NCBI RefSeq assembly: GCF_030345075.1
Contig: NZ_CP128361.1
Coordinates: 5,704,001 to 5,768,000, forward strand
From: Solwaraspora sp. WMMA2065
GTDB taxonomy: Bacteria; Actinomycetota; Actinomycetes; Mycobacteriales; Micromonosporaceae
Reading direction: 5' to 3'
Length of the DNA stretch: 64,000 bases
Positions 32,421 through 41,717 of this stretch are shown piece by piece. The notes below the pieces were generated by a model. It saw only the letters and a program-made list of their open reading frames with translations, made no database searches and was not told the origin of the DNA. Position numbers and translations under genes: made by a program. Numbering within the stretch: position 1 is the stretch's first letter; the number at the start of each line of letters is the position of its first letter.

Positions 32421-33467
32421 TTAGCGGCTGGCGGCCTGGGCGGCGTCGCGGACCTCACCGACCAGCTCCTCGATCACGTCCTCCAACGCGGCCAGGCCGG
32501 TCAACCGGCCGTCGGCGTCCACCACCCGGGCCAGGTGGGCGCCCCGTTGCTGCATGACCGTCAGGGTGTCCCGCATCGGCTGGGTGGCCCGAACCGTGAC
32601 CAGTGGCCGGATCAGCCGGGAGTCGACCGCCCGGTCCCGGTCCTGCGCCGAGGCCCCGAGCACGTCCTTGACGTGCAGGTAGCCGGTGACCTGTGCGGCG
32701 CCGTCGACGACCGGGAAGCGGGAGTAGCCGGTGTCGGCGCAGCGCTTCTCCAGCTCGACCGGCGTGCTGGTGGCGGAGACCGTGACCAGCGAATCCAGCG
32801 GGATCGCCACCCGGGCGGTCGGCTGGTCGCTGAACGCCAGCGCCCCGGTCAGCAGCCGGTGCTCGTGCTCGTCGATCAGGCCCTCACGGCGGGACTGGGC
32901 GATGAAGCCGGAGACCTCCTCCCGGGTGAAGGTGGAGGTCACCTCGTCCTTCGGCTGCACCCGCAGCAGGCGCAGGACGATGTTGGCGAGCTGGTTGAGC
33001 AGCCAGATCAGTGGCCGCAGCACGGTGACGACGCCGTACAGGACCGGGCCCAGGACCATCGCGGACCGCTCCGGACCGGCGAGGGCGATGTTCTTCGGCA
33101 CCATCTCGCCAATCACCATGTGCAGGAAGACCACGATTGCCAGGGCGATGGCGAACGCGATCGGGTGCACCAGCGCGTCCGGCACCCCGGCGGCGGCGAA
33201 GGCCGGCTCCATCAGGTGCGCCACGGCCGGCTCGCCGATGGCACCCAGGCCGAGCGAACAGACGGTGATGCCGAGCTGGGCACCGGCCATCATCAGTGAC
33301 ACGCTCTCCATGGCCCGTAGGGTGACCCGGGCCAGCCGGGACCCGTCGGCGGCTCGTGGCTCGATCTGCGTCCGCCGGGCCGAGATCAGTGCGAACTCGG
33401 CACCGACGAAGAACGCGTTGCCGGCGAGCAGCAGCACCCCGATGAGGATCGCCAACCAGTCACTCAT
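32421..33467 (-). CDS. CNNM/CorC-type membrane protein (DUF21 plus CBS pair)
   Basis: A 348-residue protein. DUF21 membrane domain about 1-190 (AEFALISARRTQIE; GEMVPKNIALAGPE is the conserved cation-site region), then a CBS pair about 205-330 (GYSRFPVVDG and TGYLHVKDVLG). Family members move or sense Mg2+ or Co2+ across the membrane; older names are hemolysin C-like. It lacks the C-terminal CorC/HlyC domain present in its neighbour. Start overlaps the upstream gene's stop (ATGA), so the two are coupled. Confidence 0.9.
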   Translation of the reverse strand: MSDWLAILIGVLLLAGNAFFVGAEFALISARRTQIEPRAADGSRLARVTLRAMESVSLMMAGAQLGITVCSLGLGAIGEPAVAHLMEPAFAAAGVPDALVHPIAFAIALAIVVFLHMVIGEMVPKNIALAGPERSAMVLGPVLYGVVTVLRPLIWLLNQLANIVLRLLRVQPKDEVTSTFTREEVSGFIAQSRREGLIDEHEHRLLTGALAFSDQPTARVAIPLDSLVTVSATSTPVELEKRCADTGYSRFPVVDGAAQVTGYLHVKDVLGASAQDRDRAVDSRLIRPLVTVRATQPMRDTLTVMQQRGAHLARVVDADGRLTGLAALEDVIEELVGEVRDAAQAASR

Positions 33468-34879
33468 GACGCGGTCTCCTCCGGGTGCCCGGCTGAGTGG
33501 CCGTTCCGGCGTCCGTCAGGAGACCCGGCTGCCGCGGTGGGGTCGGCGCGGCGCAGCAGCAGCCGGTCGGCGCGGCGGCCGTCGACCCGGGTCACGGTCA
33601 GTTCCACCGGTACGGACGTGGGCAGCCCGTCCGGGTCCGGGTGTTCGCGGTCGTCGGCGACGACCGTGACAGTGTCACCGACCCGGGGCAGCCGGCCGAG
33701 CTCCTCGATGATCACCCCACCGAGGGTGTCGGAGATCCGGCCCTCCGGCAGGTCGAGCCCGGTCAGCCGGGCCGCCTCGTCGGGCCGCAGCAGGCCGGAG
33801 AGCTGCCACGAACCGTCGGCGGCGCGCTGGTGCCGGCCGGTCGGCCGGTCCTGCTCGTCGGCGATCTCCCCGACGATCTCCTCGACCAGGTCCTCCAGGG
33901 TGACGATGCCGGCGGTGCCGCCGTACTCGTCGACCACCACCGCCATCTGCAGTCCCCGGCTGCGCAGCGTGCCGAGCAGCGGGTCCAGCTCGGCGGTCTC
34001 CGGGACCTCGGGCAGCTCGACCATCACGGACCGCACGGGCCGGTCGTCGCGCTCCCCGGCCGGTACGGCGAGGGCATGCTTGAAATGGACGGCGCCGAGC
34101 ACCTCGTCGACTCCGGTGCCGGTGACCGGGAAGCGGGCGTGTCCGGTGGCTGCGGCCAGCCGCAGCACCTCGGCCACCGGTGCGTCGGCGGTGACGAACC
34201 GGACCCGGGGCCGGGGGGTCATCACGTCGGCGGCGGTCCGCTCGCCGAAGTCGATCGACCGGGAGACCAGCTCGGCGGTCTCCGCATCCAGGGTCCCTTC
34301 CTCGCCGGATCGGCTGACCAGCGACGCCAGCTCCTGAGGCGTACGGGCGGACGCCAGTTCCTCGGTTGGCTCGATGCCGAAGGCCCGCAGGATCCGGTTG
34401 GCCGTACCATTGAGGAACCGGATCAGGGGCCCGGTGGCGGCGGTGAAGCCGCGCTGCGCGCCGGCGACCGCCCGGCCGACCCGCAGCGGTTCGGCGATTG
34501 CCCAGTTCTTCGGCACCAGCTCGCCGAAGGTCATCTGGAAACCGGTGGCCAGGACCAGCGCCAGCGTCAGCGCAAGTGCGGTGGTCGCGCCGTCCGGCAG
34601 GCCGGTGAGCCCGAGCGGGCCGCGTAGCAGGGTGGCCAGTGACGGCTCGGCGAGGAAGCCGACGACCAGGCTGGTCACGGTGATGCCGAGCTGGGCGCCG
34701 GACAGCTGGGTGGACAGCGTCCGCAGGCCGCGCAGCAGGCCCGCCGAGCGGCGGTCACCGGCGGCGGCCTGCCGCTCCACGGTCGCCCGGTCGACCGTCA
34801 CGAAGGCGAACTCGGCGGCGACGAACACGGCGTTGGCGGCGACCAGCAGCACCGCGGCGCCCAGCAGCGCCCACTCCAT
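33464..34879 (-). CDS. CNNM/CorC-type membrane protein with CorC/HlyC domain
   Basis: A 471-residue paralogue of the downstream gene. DUF21 about 1-190 (AEFAFVTVDRATVERQAAAG; FGELVPKNWAIAEP), CBS pair about 200-340 (TGHARFPVTG; VVVDEYGGTAGIVTLEDLVE), then the CorC/HlyC domain about 350-440 (GLDLPEGRISDTLGGVIIEE). ATG 34879 is shown; an adjacent GTG at 34882 with AAGGAG ten bases upstream is an alternative. The pair may work as a heteromer. The 308 bases upstream (34880-35187) contain no other gene. Confidence 0.9.
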   Translation of the reverse strand: MEWALLGAAVLLVAANAVFVAAEFAFVTVDRATVERQAAAGDRRSAGLLRGLRTLSTQLSGAQLGITVTSLVVGFLAEPSLATLLRGPLGLTGLPDGATTALALTLALVLATGFQMTFGELVPKNWAIAEPLRVGRAVAGAQRGFTAATGPLIRFLNGTANRILRAFGIEPTEELASARTPQELASLVSRSGEEGTLDAETAELVSRSIDFGERTAADVMTPRPRVRFVTADAPVAEVLRLAAATGHARFPVTGTGVDEVLGAVHFKHALAVPAGERDDRPVRSVMVELPEVPETAELDPLLGTLRSRGLQMAVVVDEYGGTAGIVTLEDLVEEIVGEIADEQDRPTGRHQRAADGSWQLSGLLRPDEAARLTGLDLPEGRISDTLGGVIIEELGRLPRVGDTVTVVADDREHPDPDGLPTSVPVELTVTRVDGRRADRLLLRRADPTAAAGSPDGRRNGHSAGHPEETAS

Positions 34880-35187
34880 CACCGCCCGGTCACTCCTTCG
34901 ACGGTGACGGGGCGGCCGGGACTGGGAGGGTCGCTGGTGGTGGGCATGGTTCTCAGCATAGACAGGCGGACGCTGCGCCAACCTTCGAGTTCACTGAGAA
35001 CAGTAGCGAGAAGTACTCGTACAATTACTTTGCGTACCTGATATCTGCTGTTCAGCAACCTCTCAGGCTGCCCAGCTAGCATCTTCGGCAACCCCGGTTC
35101 CAAAATAGACACATCTGATCATGTTGTGCGGCAACGAGCGGCGCGTCCGGGGATCGCGCCAGCGTACCGCCAGGGAGAGATAGCCAC

Positions 35188-36174
35188 GTGGTCTTCAAAC
35201 GGATGCTCCGAGCCTTCGGAGTCGGTGGACCGACTGTCGACACCGTCCTGTCCAACGCCAGCACCCGCCCCGGCCTGACCCTGGCCGGCCAGGTCGACAT
35301 CACCGGCGGCGACCACGAGGTGGAGATCGACCAGATCACCGTCGCGCTGGTCACCCGGGTCGAGATGGAGACCGACGACGAGGAGTACGACGGTACGGTC
35401 GAGTTCCATCGGGTTCCGGTCTGCGGCGAGCTGCGTCTTGCCGCCGGGCAGCAGTTGTCGCTGCCGTTCGAGATCGACGTGCCGTGGGAGACGCCGGTCA
35501 CCGACATGTACGGTCAGCGGCTGCCCGGCATGACCATGGGCCTGCGTACCAAGATCTGGGTCCGCGGTGCCATCGACCCGGGTGACCTCGACGACGTGCA
35601 CGTCTATCCGCTGCCGGTGCAGGAGCGGATCCTGGAGGCGTTCGCTGCGCTCGGACTGCCGTTCACCGGTGCCGACCTGGAACACGGCCAGCTGGCCGGC
35701 CTGCCCCAGACCATGCCGTTCTACCAGGAGATCGAGTACGCGTCGGCACCGCAGTACCCGGGGGTCAGCCAGGTTGAGCTGACGTTCGTCGCCGACCCGT
35801 ACGGAGTGACCGTGGTCCTGGAGTTCGACAAGAAGTCCGGGTTGTTCACCCCCGGCCACGACGCGTACGGCCACTACCGGATCGAGCACGCGGCCGCCGA
35901 GAGCATCGACTGGATCAGCCTGGTCGACTCCTGGCTGCGGCAGTCGCTGGAGCAGCGACACGCGCTGCTCGGCGGCTACGGGGGTGGTCACGCCCATGGC
36001 GGGTACCACGGTGGACACGAGGACAGTGGCTCTGGGATGGGTGGCGTACTCGCCGGTGCGGCCGGCGGCGCCGTTGCCGGTTTCGCCGCCGGCATGGTCG
36101 CCGAGGAGGTCTTCGACGTCATCGGCGGCGACGACGAGGAAGACGAACCCGAGGAAGAAGAGTCCGAGGAGTAG
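35188..36174 (+). CDS. Spo0M-family (SpoOM) protein
   Basis: A 328-residue protein, MVFKRMLRAFGVGGPTVDTV, with the two-lobed arrestin-like beta fold of Spo0M (about 1-245; EFHRVPVCGELRLAAGQQ, LPFEIDVPWETPVT). In Bacillus Spo0M influences sporulation and the cytoskeleton. Added here is a Gly/His-rich stretch (GGYGGGHAHGGYHGGHEDSG), a short Gly/Ala hydrophobic helix (about 285-310) and a strongly acidic tail (DDEEDEPEEEESEE). The His-rich part may bind metal (inference). GTG 35188 follows GGGAGAG. Confidence 0.9.
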   Translation: MVFKRMLRAFGVGGPTVDTVLSNASTRPGLTLAGQVDITGGDHEVEIDQITVALVTRVEMETDDEEYDGTVEFHRVPVCGELRLAAGQQLSLPFEIDVPWETPVTDMYGQRLPGMTMGLRTKIWVRGAIDPGDLDDVHVYPLPVQERILEAFAALGLPFTGADLEHGQLAGLPQTMPFYQEIEYASAPQYPGVSQVELTFVADPYGVTVVLEFDKKSGLFTPGHDAYGHYRIEHAAAESIDWISLVDSWLRQSLEQRHALLGGYGGGHAHGGYHGGHEDSGSGMGGVLAGAAGGAVAGFAAGMVAEEVFDVIGGDDEEDEPEEEESEE

Positions 36175-36280
36175 CCGCCGGCCCGCGTACCCCCGAGTCA
36201 GTGCTGCAGACAGCTGGACTCGTCGGCTCGGCCCGCCGTGGGCCGGGTCATACCCCCACCGAGTAAGGAGAACAAACAGG

Positions 36281-36499
36281 ATGCCGGTCACCGCTGACCT
36301 GACCACGCTGGTCGACAAGGCCTACCAGGACAAGTCCCTGACCGAGATCGTCGCCGCGCCGGTCGCCGCGCTGAAGGGCGTCAGTGAGAGCGACGCCAAG
36401 CTGCTCAAGGATGCCTTCGGCATCGTCACCGTCGGCGACCTCGGGCGGAACCCGTACTTCCGGACCGCGCAGGCGCTGGTGAATCTCGGCGGCGAGTAG
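36281..36499 (+). CDS. 72-residue helix-hairpin-helix-like small protein
   Basis: MPVTADLTTLVDKAYQDKSL followed by ALKGVSESDAKLLKDAFG, resembling a helix-hairpin-helix unit (KGVSESDAKLL). Good AAGGAG ribosome-binding site ten bases upstream. Lies 106 bases after the spo0M-like gene, perhaps in the same transcript, and is followed by a terminator. Function unknown; a DNA- or protein-binding role is only suggested by the pattern. Confidence 0.75.
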   Translation: MPVTADLTTLVDKAYQDKSLTEIVAAPVAALKGVSESDAKLLKDAFGIVTVGDLGRNPYFRTAQALVNLGGE

Positions 36500-36562
36500 C
36501 CGTAGCGGCCGGCCTCGGCCGAGTCTCCAGCGACGGGCGTTGCTGGGGCGAGTTCGGACGGT

Positions 36563-36612
36563 ATCCGGCGGGGCGGTGGGAGATTTCCGCCGACTGCCCC
36601 GCCGGATTGTTT
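36563..36612 (+). terminator. Terminator after the 72-residue gene
   Basis: ATCCGGCGGGGC (36563-36574) pairs with GCCCCGCCGGAT (36596-36607), followed by TGTTTCG. A partial inner stem (GGT with ACT) extends it. Confidence 0.7.
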
Positions 36613-36644
36613 CGTATAGATGACGAACCCTCTTGACCCTGGCT

Positions 36645-36660
36645 GTGTGAGCGCTAACAC
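36645..36660. promoter_or_regulatory. LacI-type operator before GH43 gene
   Basis: GTGTGAGCGCTAACAC is a 16-bp palindrome with one mismatch around the AGCGCT core typical of LacI-family sites. It lies 40 bases before the GH43 ATG. No LacI gene adjoins it; the LacI gene at 45.3-46.3 kb or a distant one could bind. Confidence 0.65.
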
Positions 36661-36699
36661 TGTTCGTATCGAAGAGGATGATTGCGAAGGGTGTCGGTT

Positions 36700-38163
36700 A
36701 TGAGGCGATCGCGATCCACGGTCAACTGGCTGGCGGCGACAACCGCCGCCCTGGTGACTGCGGCCACCACCACCGCCGTGGTCGCCGCCGCCCCGGCTGC
36801 TGTCACGGCGGCGGTCCCGCCCGCCGTCCAGTTCACCAACCCGATCGTCGAACAGCGGGCCGACCCGCACGTGCACCGGCACACCGACGGGTACTACTAC
36901 TTCGTCGCCACCGTCCCCGAGTACGACCGGATCGTCATGCGCCGGGCCACCACCCTGCAGGGCCTGGCCGCCGCCACCGAGCGGGTGATCTGGCGCAAGC
37001 ACTCGACCGGCGAGATGGGCGCGCACATCTGGGCACCCGAGCTGCACTTCATCGACGGCAGGTGGTACATCCACTTCGCCGCCGGCCGGGCCGAGGACAT
37101 CTGGGCCATCCGCCCGTACGTGCTGGAGTCCTCTGCCGCCAACCCGCTCGACGGACCGTGGACCGAACGCGGCCAGATCCAGCCCTCGCGCCCCGGCTTC
37201 TCACTGGACGCCACCACGTTCGTCCACAACGGAGTGCGCTACCTGGCCTGGGCCGAGTACGCCGGCAGCAACTCCAACATCTACCTGGCGCGGATGGTCA
37301 ACCCGTGGACGTACACCGGCACCCCGGTCATGATCAGCACCCCGACGTACGCGTGGGAGACCCGCGGCTACCGGGTCAACGAAGGCCCGGCGGTGATCAT
37401 CCGCAACGGCCGGGTCTTCATGACCTACTCGGCCAGCGCCACCGACGCCAACTACGCCGTCGGGCTGCTCACCGCGTCGGCGAGCAGCAACCTGCTGAAC
37501 GCGTCATCGTGGACCAAGAGCCCGAACCCGGTGCTGGCCAGCAACAGCCGGACCGGCCAGTGGGGGCCGGGGCACAACTCGTTCACCGTCGCCGAGGACG
37601 GCAGCGACGTGATCGTCTACCACTCCCGCAACTACGAGCGGTACCTCGGCAACGGCTACGACCCGCTGAGTGACCCCAACCGGCGTACCCGGGTGCAGAA
37701 GGTCTACTGGAACGCCGACGGCACACCGAACTTTGGCGTACCGGTGCCGGACGGTGCCACCCCGGTCCGGCTCAGCGCCCACGACCAGCCGGACCGCTAC
37801 CTGCGGCACTGGGAGTACCGGGTCCGCCTTGAGGCGAATGTAACGAATTTGGCCGATTCGCAGTTCCGGGTCGTCCCCGGGCTGGCCAACTCGGCCGGTG
37901 TCTCGCTGGAGTCGACCAACTTCCCCGGCTACTACCTGCGGCACCGCAACCACCAGATCTGGGTGGAGGCCAACGACGGGTCGAGCCTGTTCCGGCAGGA
38001 CGCCACCTTCATGGCGCGAGCCGGGCTGGCCGACGCCGGCAAACTGTCGCTGGAGTCGGTCAACTTCCCCGGCCAGTACGTCCGCCACCGCGACGGCCTG
38101 TTCTACCTGGAAGCCGTACCGGACGCCGCCGGCCGCGCCTCGGCCACCTTCACCGTCAGCTGA
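36700..38163 (+). CDS. Secreted GH43 arabinanase/arabinofuranosidase with AbfB domain
   Basis: A 487-residue exported enzyme. Signal peptide about 1-38. GH43 five-bladed propeller about 40-340 with Asp55 (RADPHV, base), Asp170 (SLDATTF, pKa modulator) and Glu228 (VNEGPAV, acid), the usual triad. An AbfB (CBM42-like) arabinose-binding trefoil spans about 345-487, with repeats [20 protein letters not shown] and [20 protein letters not shown]. It likely cuts arabinofuranosyl links in plant hemicellulose. ATG 36700 was chosen over an in-frame TTG at 36682. A LacI-type operator lies upstream. Confidence 0.93.
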   Translation: MRRSRSTVNWLAATTAALVTAATTTAVVAAAPAAVTAAVPPAVQFTNPIVEQRADPHVHRHTDGYYYFVATVPEYDRIVMRRATTLQGLAAATERVIWRKHSTGEMGAHIWAPELHFIDGRWYIHFAAGRAEDIWAIRPYVLESSAANPLDGPWTERGQIQPSRPGFSLDATTFVHNGVRYLAWAEYAGSNSNIYLARMVNPWTYTGTPVMISTPTYAWETRGYRVNEGPAVIIRNGRVFMTYSASATDANYAVGLLTASASSNLLNASSWTKSPNPVLASNSRTGQWGPGHNSFTVAEDGSDVIVYHSRNYERYLGNGYDPLSDPNRRTRVQKVYWNADGTPNFGVPVPDGATPVRLSAHDQPDRYLRHWEYRVRLEANVTNLADSQFRVVPGLANSAGVSLESTNFPGYYLRHRNHQIWVEANDGSSLFRQDATFMARAGLADAGKLSLESVNFPGQYVRHRDGLFYLEAVPDAAGRASATFTVS

Positions 38164-38225
38164 CCCGACCGCCAACACCCGGCACCGTACGACAGCGCGC
38201 CACCAGCTGGGCGTACGGTGCGGGG

Positions 38226-38789
38226 GTGGCACAAGCGGAGATCTACGTCAGCACGGACGTCGAGGCGGACGGGCCGATCCCCGGCCCGCACTCGATGTTG
38301 AGCTTCGCCTCGGCGGCGTACACGGCAGGCAAGGAACTGGTCGGCACGTTCAGCGCCAACCTGGTCACACTGCCCGGTGCCAGCGGTGCGCCGCAGACGA
38401 TGGCGTGGTGGGAGACACAGCCGGAGGCGTGGGCGGCGTGCCGGGCAGACCAGGAGGAGCCAGCGGCGGCGATGGCCCGCTACACCGAATGGCTCGCCCA
38501 GCTGCCGGGGCGGCCGGTGTTCATCGGTTACCCGGCGGCGTACGACTTCATGTTCGTCTACTGGTACCTGATCCGCTTCACCGGATCGAGCCCGTTCTCC
38601 CACTCGGCGCTGGACATAAAGACGTACGCCATGGCGCTGCTGGGCACGGGCTACCGGACGACGTCGAAGCGGACCATGCCCCGCGAGTGGTTCGGCGAGC
38701 ACGACCATGAGCATGTCGCCCTGGACGACGCGATCGAGCAGGGCGCGCTGTTCTGCGCCATGCTCGCCGCCAACCCTGCGACCCGCTGA
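38226..38789 (+). CDS. DEDD-type 3'-5' exonuclease
   Basis: A 187-residue protein. DEDDh-like motifs: STDVEADG (Asp and Glu of motif I) at the N-terminus, [11 protein letters not shown] (motif II Asp), and HEHVALDDA (His and Asp of motif III) near the end. It probably trims RNA or DNA 3' ends with two metal ions; the substrate is unknown. GTG 38226 is the start. It is followed by a strong hairpin and a HAD protein gene. Confidence 0.85.
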   Translation: MAQAEIYVSTDVEADGPIPGPHSMLSFASAAYTAGKELVGTFSANLVTLPGASGAPQTMAWWETQPEAWAACRADQEEPAAAMARYTEWLAQLPGRPVFIGYPAAYDFMFVYWYLIRFTGSSPFSHSALDIKTYAMALLGTGYRTTSKRTMPREWFGEHDHEHVALDDAIEQGALFCAMLAANPATR

Positions 38790-38811
38790 CGCGGCAACCC
38801 GCTTCTGCACT

Positions 38812-38866
38812 GATGTGAGGCTGAGATACCTATCGCCGCCAAGTTAGGGTGTCTCAGCCTCACATC
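38812..38866 (+). terminator. Long-stem hairpin between exonuclease and HAD genes
   Basis: GATGTGAGGCTGAGA (38812-38826) and TCTCAGCCTCACATC (38852-38866) pair perfectly around a 25-base loop with partial inner pairing (CTA with TAG). It may be a terminator for the exonuclease gene or a leader structure for the next gene, which starts 52 bases later. Confidence 0.65.
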
Positions 38867-38917
38867 GTGTGCCGGCGATACCGTCACACCCGCGCGACGC
38901 GCCAAGAAGGTGACGCG

Positions 38918-39502
38918 ATGCGACAAGCTGTCTGGCTGCTCGACGTCGACGGAGTCGTCAACGTGACCCGCCCCGGCTGGGGCGCGGCACCGTGCAACGG
39001 CACCGCACATGTCGGCGCGGTGGAGTATCGGCTGCGGTGGGCACCGGCGCTCATCGACCGGATCCGGGCGATGCACCGGGCCGGCGCGGTCGAGATCCGC
39101 TGGTGCAGCACCTGGTGCGTCGAGGCGGACCAGGTGGAACGTCTCTTCGGCCTGCCTCGACTCGGACGCAGCTGGACCCACGAGATGTCCACGTCGACCG
39201 CTGCGGGGGCGAAGCTTGGCGCCGCACGTGAGGTCGTCGCGCAGGGACGGCCGCTGATCTGGACCGACGACGCCGAGACGCCGACCGGTGGCCCCGTGTA
39301 CGAAGAACTCACCGCCAGCGGGCGGGCGCTCCTGATCGCTCCGCTGCCGAATCGTGGACTTCAGCCAGCGCACCTGGATCAGATCGAAGCCTTCGTTGCG
39401 AGCGCTGCCGCCAGTGCTGAGGTGGACGAAACTGCTGCCCTGCATACAGCGCGGCGGCTACTCGGTGAGCCCGCAGAGTCATCCGCCGACCTGATCGGCT
39501 GA
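38918..39502 (+). CDS. HAD-superfamily domain protein (SAK/RNA-repair-type HAD)
   Basis: A 194-residue protein. LLDVDGVVNV is the HAD motif I (DxDGV), followed by RWCSTWCVEA (motif II Ser/Thr region) and LIWTDDAE (motif IV acidic pair). This layout fits the HAD domain seen in Swiss-army-knife RNA-repair proteins, a phosphatase-like unit. Being next to a DEDD exonuclease suggests nucleic-acid end processing (inference). ATG 38918 follows AAGAAGG. Confidence 0.8.
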   Translation: MRQAVWLLDVDGVVNVTRPGWGAAPCNGTAHVGAVEYRLRWAPALIDRIRAMHRAGAVEIRWCSTWCVEADQVERLFGLPRLGRSWTHEMSTSTAAGAKLGAAREVVAQGRPLIWTDDAETPTGGPVYEELTASGRALLIAPLPNRGLQPAHLDQIEAFVASAAASAEVDETAALHTARRLLGEPAESSADLIG

Positions 39503-39509
39503 CCTGTCC

Positions 39510-40112
39510 CTACCGTCCATCGACGTCGAGGATTCCGCTCCAGTCGCGGCTGATCGACATCAGCTCGTTGACGTCGGCAGCTGAGTGCCGCCGGCCGTGG
39601 CGCGGAAGCCGACGCTCGAACGGTACGGGGATGGGGGTGTCCGGCTCCGCGGGGATCAGATCGCCGAGAGCGTCGGGCAGCGAGCTCAGCAAGTCGGCGA
39701 CCGCCTGTTCGACGGTGTCCTGGGTGAGCACGCCGGTGGGGCGACCGCCGACGGTGACCGTCAGGCCGAGGCGGAGCGCCACAGCGATTGCTGTCGCCGG
39801 CGACGGTGGGTGGGTGCTGTCCGGTGGACCCGTTGTCCGGCCGAGCCACAACCGCCACGGGTCGATCGACTCGGCAGCGATCGCCTCGGCTTCCAGGGCG
39901 TACCGCTGGTCGGCCGGCAGGTCGGGCCGCCACTGCCTGGGGAGTTGCAGCCAGGTGGCGAGAACCGGCTCGTCCGGGGCCTCCGGGTCGTAGAGGTGGG
40001 CGACGCCGGCCGAGACGACCGCACCGGTGTCGACGTTGGCGACCGTGAGCACCAACTGGGCGCGCCGTGCTCCGTCGCCGGCCGAGCCCGGCCCGGTGTG
40101 TCGCTCGGTCAC
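39510..40112 (-). CDS. Hypothetical protein coupled to a DivIVA-like gene
   Basis: A 200-residue protein, VTERHTGPGSAGDGARRAQ, not recognised. It has mixed alpha/beta character with segments LVLTVANVDTGAVVSAGVAH and PATAIAVALRLGLTVTVGGR. It looks cytoplasmic. GTG 40112 overlaps the stop of the upstream gene (GTGA). Its end is seven bases from the HAD gene end, with no clear terminator between the convergent genes. Confidence 0.65.
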   Translation of the reverse strand: MTERHTGPGSAGDGARRAQLVLTVANVDTGAVVSAGVAHLYDPEAPDEPVLATWLQLPRQWRPDLPADQRYALEAEAIAAESIDPWRLWLGRTTGPPDSTHPPSPATAIAVALRLGLTVTVGGRPTGVLTQDTVEQAVADLLSSLPDALGDLIPAEPDTPIPVPFERRLPRHGRRHSAADVNELMSISRDWSGILDVDGR

Positions 40113-40486
40113 CGGTAGCCGGACGGGGAGGCCGTCGGGGCATGGCCACTCTGCCAGCGGCGCAGCGCGTCCTTGATCCGGTCGTTCTGTTCGTACGTGC
40201 GGTCGAGCTCGGCGTAGAGGACACCGAGGTCGTAGGCGACCCGTTCGAGGAACGCGGCGACGTCGCCCGGGTCGAGGCCGCGCCCGTGGGCGCGCCGGCT
40301 GGCGGCGGGGAAGTGCTGGCTGCGGACCTGCCACGGCCGGATCGGTCGGTACGCGGTCGGTCGCTGGTTGCGGCTGTTTCCGGGTACGCGGTACACGCCG
40401 TTGCCGCCGGGCCAGTCGCGCGGTGGCAGGGACACCATCCGACGCCGTTGCCGTCGCATCCGCCACCGTCGCCACAGTTCTCGCAT
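40109..40486 (-). CDS. Short DivIVA-domain-like protein
   Basis: A 125-residue protein. A strongly basic N-terminus (RRWRMRRQRRRM) is followed by about 40 unstructured residues, then RGLDPGDVAAFLERVAYDLG, the core of the DivIVA N-terminal motif, and a coiled coil (LYAELDRTYEQNDRIKDALR). Short DivIVA-like proteins of this type are common in Micromonosporaceae; they may bind curved membrane or partner proteins. ATG 40486. Divergent from the XRE gene across 454 bases. Confidence 0.75.
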   Translation of the reverse strand: MRELWRRWRMRRQRRRMVSLPPRDWPGGNGVYRVPGNSRNQRPTAYRPIRPWQVRSQHFPAASRRAHGRGLDPGDVAAFLERVAYDLGVLYAELDRTYEQNDRIKDALRRWQSGHAPTASPSGYR

Positions 40487-40522
40487 CGCGCTTTCCTCCC
40501 CTTGCGTGTCAGGTGTGTGGAA

Positions 40523-40563
40523 GGGGTGGCCCGGCCGCATTGCCGAACCGGCCGGGTCACCCC
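40523..40563. other. Hairpin in the 454-base divergent intergenic region
   Basis: GGGGTGGCCCGGCCG (40523-40537) and CGGCCGGGTCACCCC (40549-40563) form a 15-bp stem with one mismatch. The rest of 40487-40940 has only two similar GATAAGGG tracts (near 40635 and 40925), the second in the leader of the XRE gene; no further gene was seen. Confidence 0.5.
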
Positions 40564-40940
40564 GCCCCAATCGCCGCAGCCCTCCTGGGCAGTACGGCAA
40601 CCAGGGCAGTCTTCGATTCACGGCGGATCGATCGGATAAGGGCCCGGGGCGCGTGCGTACTCCATTTCGGTGTTACTTGCGGGAACGCGGTGTCGGCCGC
40701 GTCGTGGCCACGGACCAGCACCGGAGCGGCCATGGCACGGGGGTTCCTGGCTGTTCCGGTGTTGACGGACGTGGCCGTGAAATGGTTTTCTTGCACGCGC
40801 CCCGGGGGCTCGGTCCTCCGTGGATCTTGCTTTCTCAACTTCCTACCCCTCTACCCTGGACTATCCACCCCATGCAATGGAAGATGTGGGAGTCGGAGGG
40901 TTCTCGGAGAGATCCTACGAATCTGATAAGGGGGCCGATA

Positions 40941-41717
40941 ATGATCGACTTGCAGGAGGCCATCCGCAAGGAGCGGACCGCGCGAGGGCTGTCGCAGGAG
41001 CAGCTCGGCGCGCTGGTCGGGGTGAGTGGGTCGTCGATCGGCAGCTACGAGGCGGGGCGGCTCATCCCGGTGCCGGCGATCGCCAAGGCACTCGACGGCG
41101 TCTTCGAGACCGGCGACCGGATTCAGCGGCTGGCGGCCCATGCGCGCGGGCAGTCGATCGCGCCGTTCCTGCGCTCGTGGGCCGAGAACGAGGCGCAGGC
41201 GAGCATCCTGCGCTACTTCGAACTCTCCGTCGTGCCGGGGCTGTTGCAGACCGAGGCGTACGCCCGACAGTTGCTCACCGACGTCGGCCCGGTCGACGAT
41301 GTCGAGACGGCGCTGGCCAACCGACTGGCCCGGCAGGAGATCATCACCCGGGCGGATAATCCGGCGCACTTCGTCGCGGTGCTCGACCGGTCGGTGCTGC
41401 ATCGGCAGGTCGGCTCGCCCGACGTGATGGTGGAGCAGTTGACCGCGCTGGCCGCCGCCTGTGACCGGCCCAACGTGCGGGTGCACGTCGTGCCGGCGAC
41501 CGCCGGGGCGTACGCCGGGCTCAACGGTCCGTTCGTGCTGGGAACGGTGCACGACCGGAGAGTGGGCTACCTGGACACCCACTTCGGCGGCGAGCCCATC
41601 GACGATCCGCAACGGGTGCGTCGGCTCGAACAGGTGTGGGAGGATGTCCGCAGCCACGCCCTGCCCATCGCGGAGTCCCGCGAGATGATCGAGAAAGCGG
41701 CGCTGACATGGAGCTGA
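40941..41717 (+). CDS. Scr1-family XRE regulator (DUF5753)
   Basis: A 258-residue protein. HTH about 5-60 (ERTARGLSQEQLGALVGVSG and SIGSYEAGRLIPVPAIAKAL), then the DUF5753 effector domain with the family hallmark YFELSVVPGLLQTEAYARQL and VRVHVVPATAGAYAGLNGPF. Such proteins pair with DUF397 partners in antitoxin/toxin-like or developmental switches in actinobacteria (the BldB/Scr1-Scr2 type). Start ATG 40941 sits after GGGGG. It overlaps the DUF397 gene by ten bases. Confidence 0.92.
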   Translation: MIDLQEAIRKERTARGLSQEQLGALVGVSGSSIGSYEAGRLIPVPAIAKALDGVFETGDRIQRLAAHARGQSIAPFLRSWAENEAQASILRYFELSVVPGLLQTEAYARQLLTDVGPVDDVETALANRLARQEIITRADNPAHFVAVLDRSVLHRQVGSPDVMVEQLTALAAACDRPNVRVHVVPATAGAYAGLNGPFVLGTVHDRRVGYLDTHFGGEPIDDPQRVRRLEQVWEDVRSHALPIAESREMIEKAALTWS

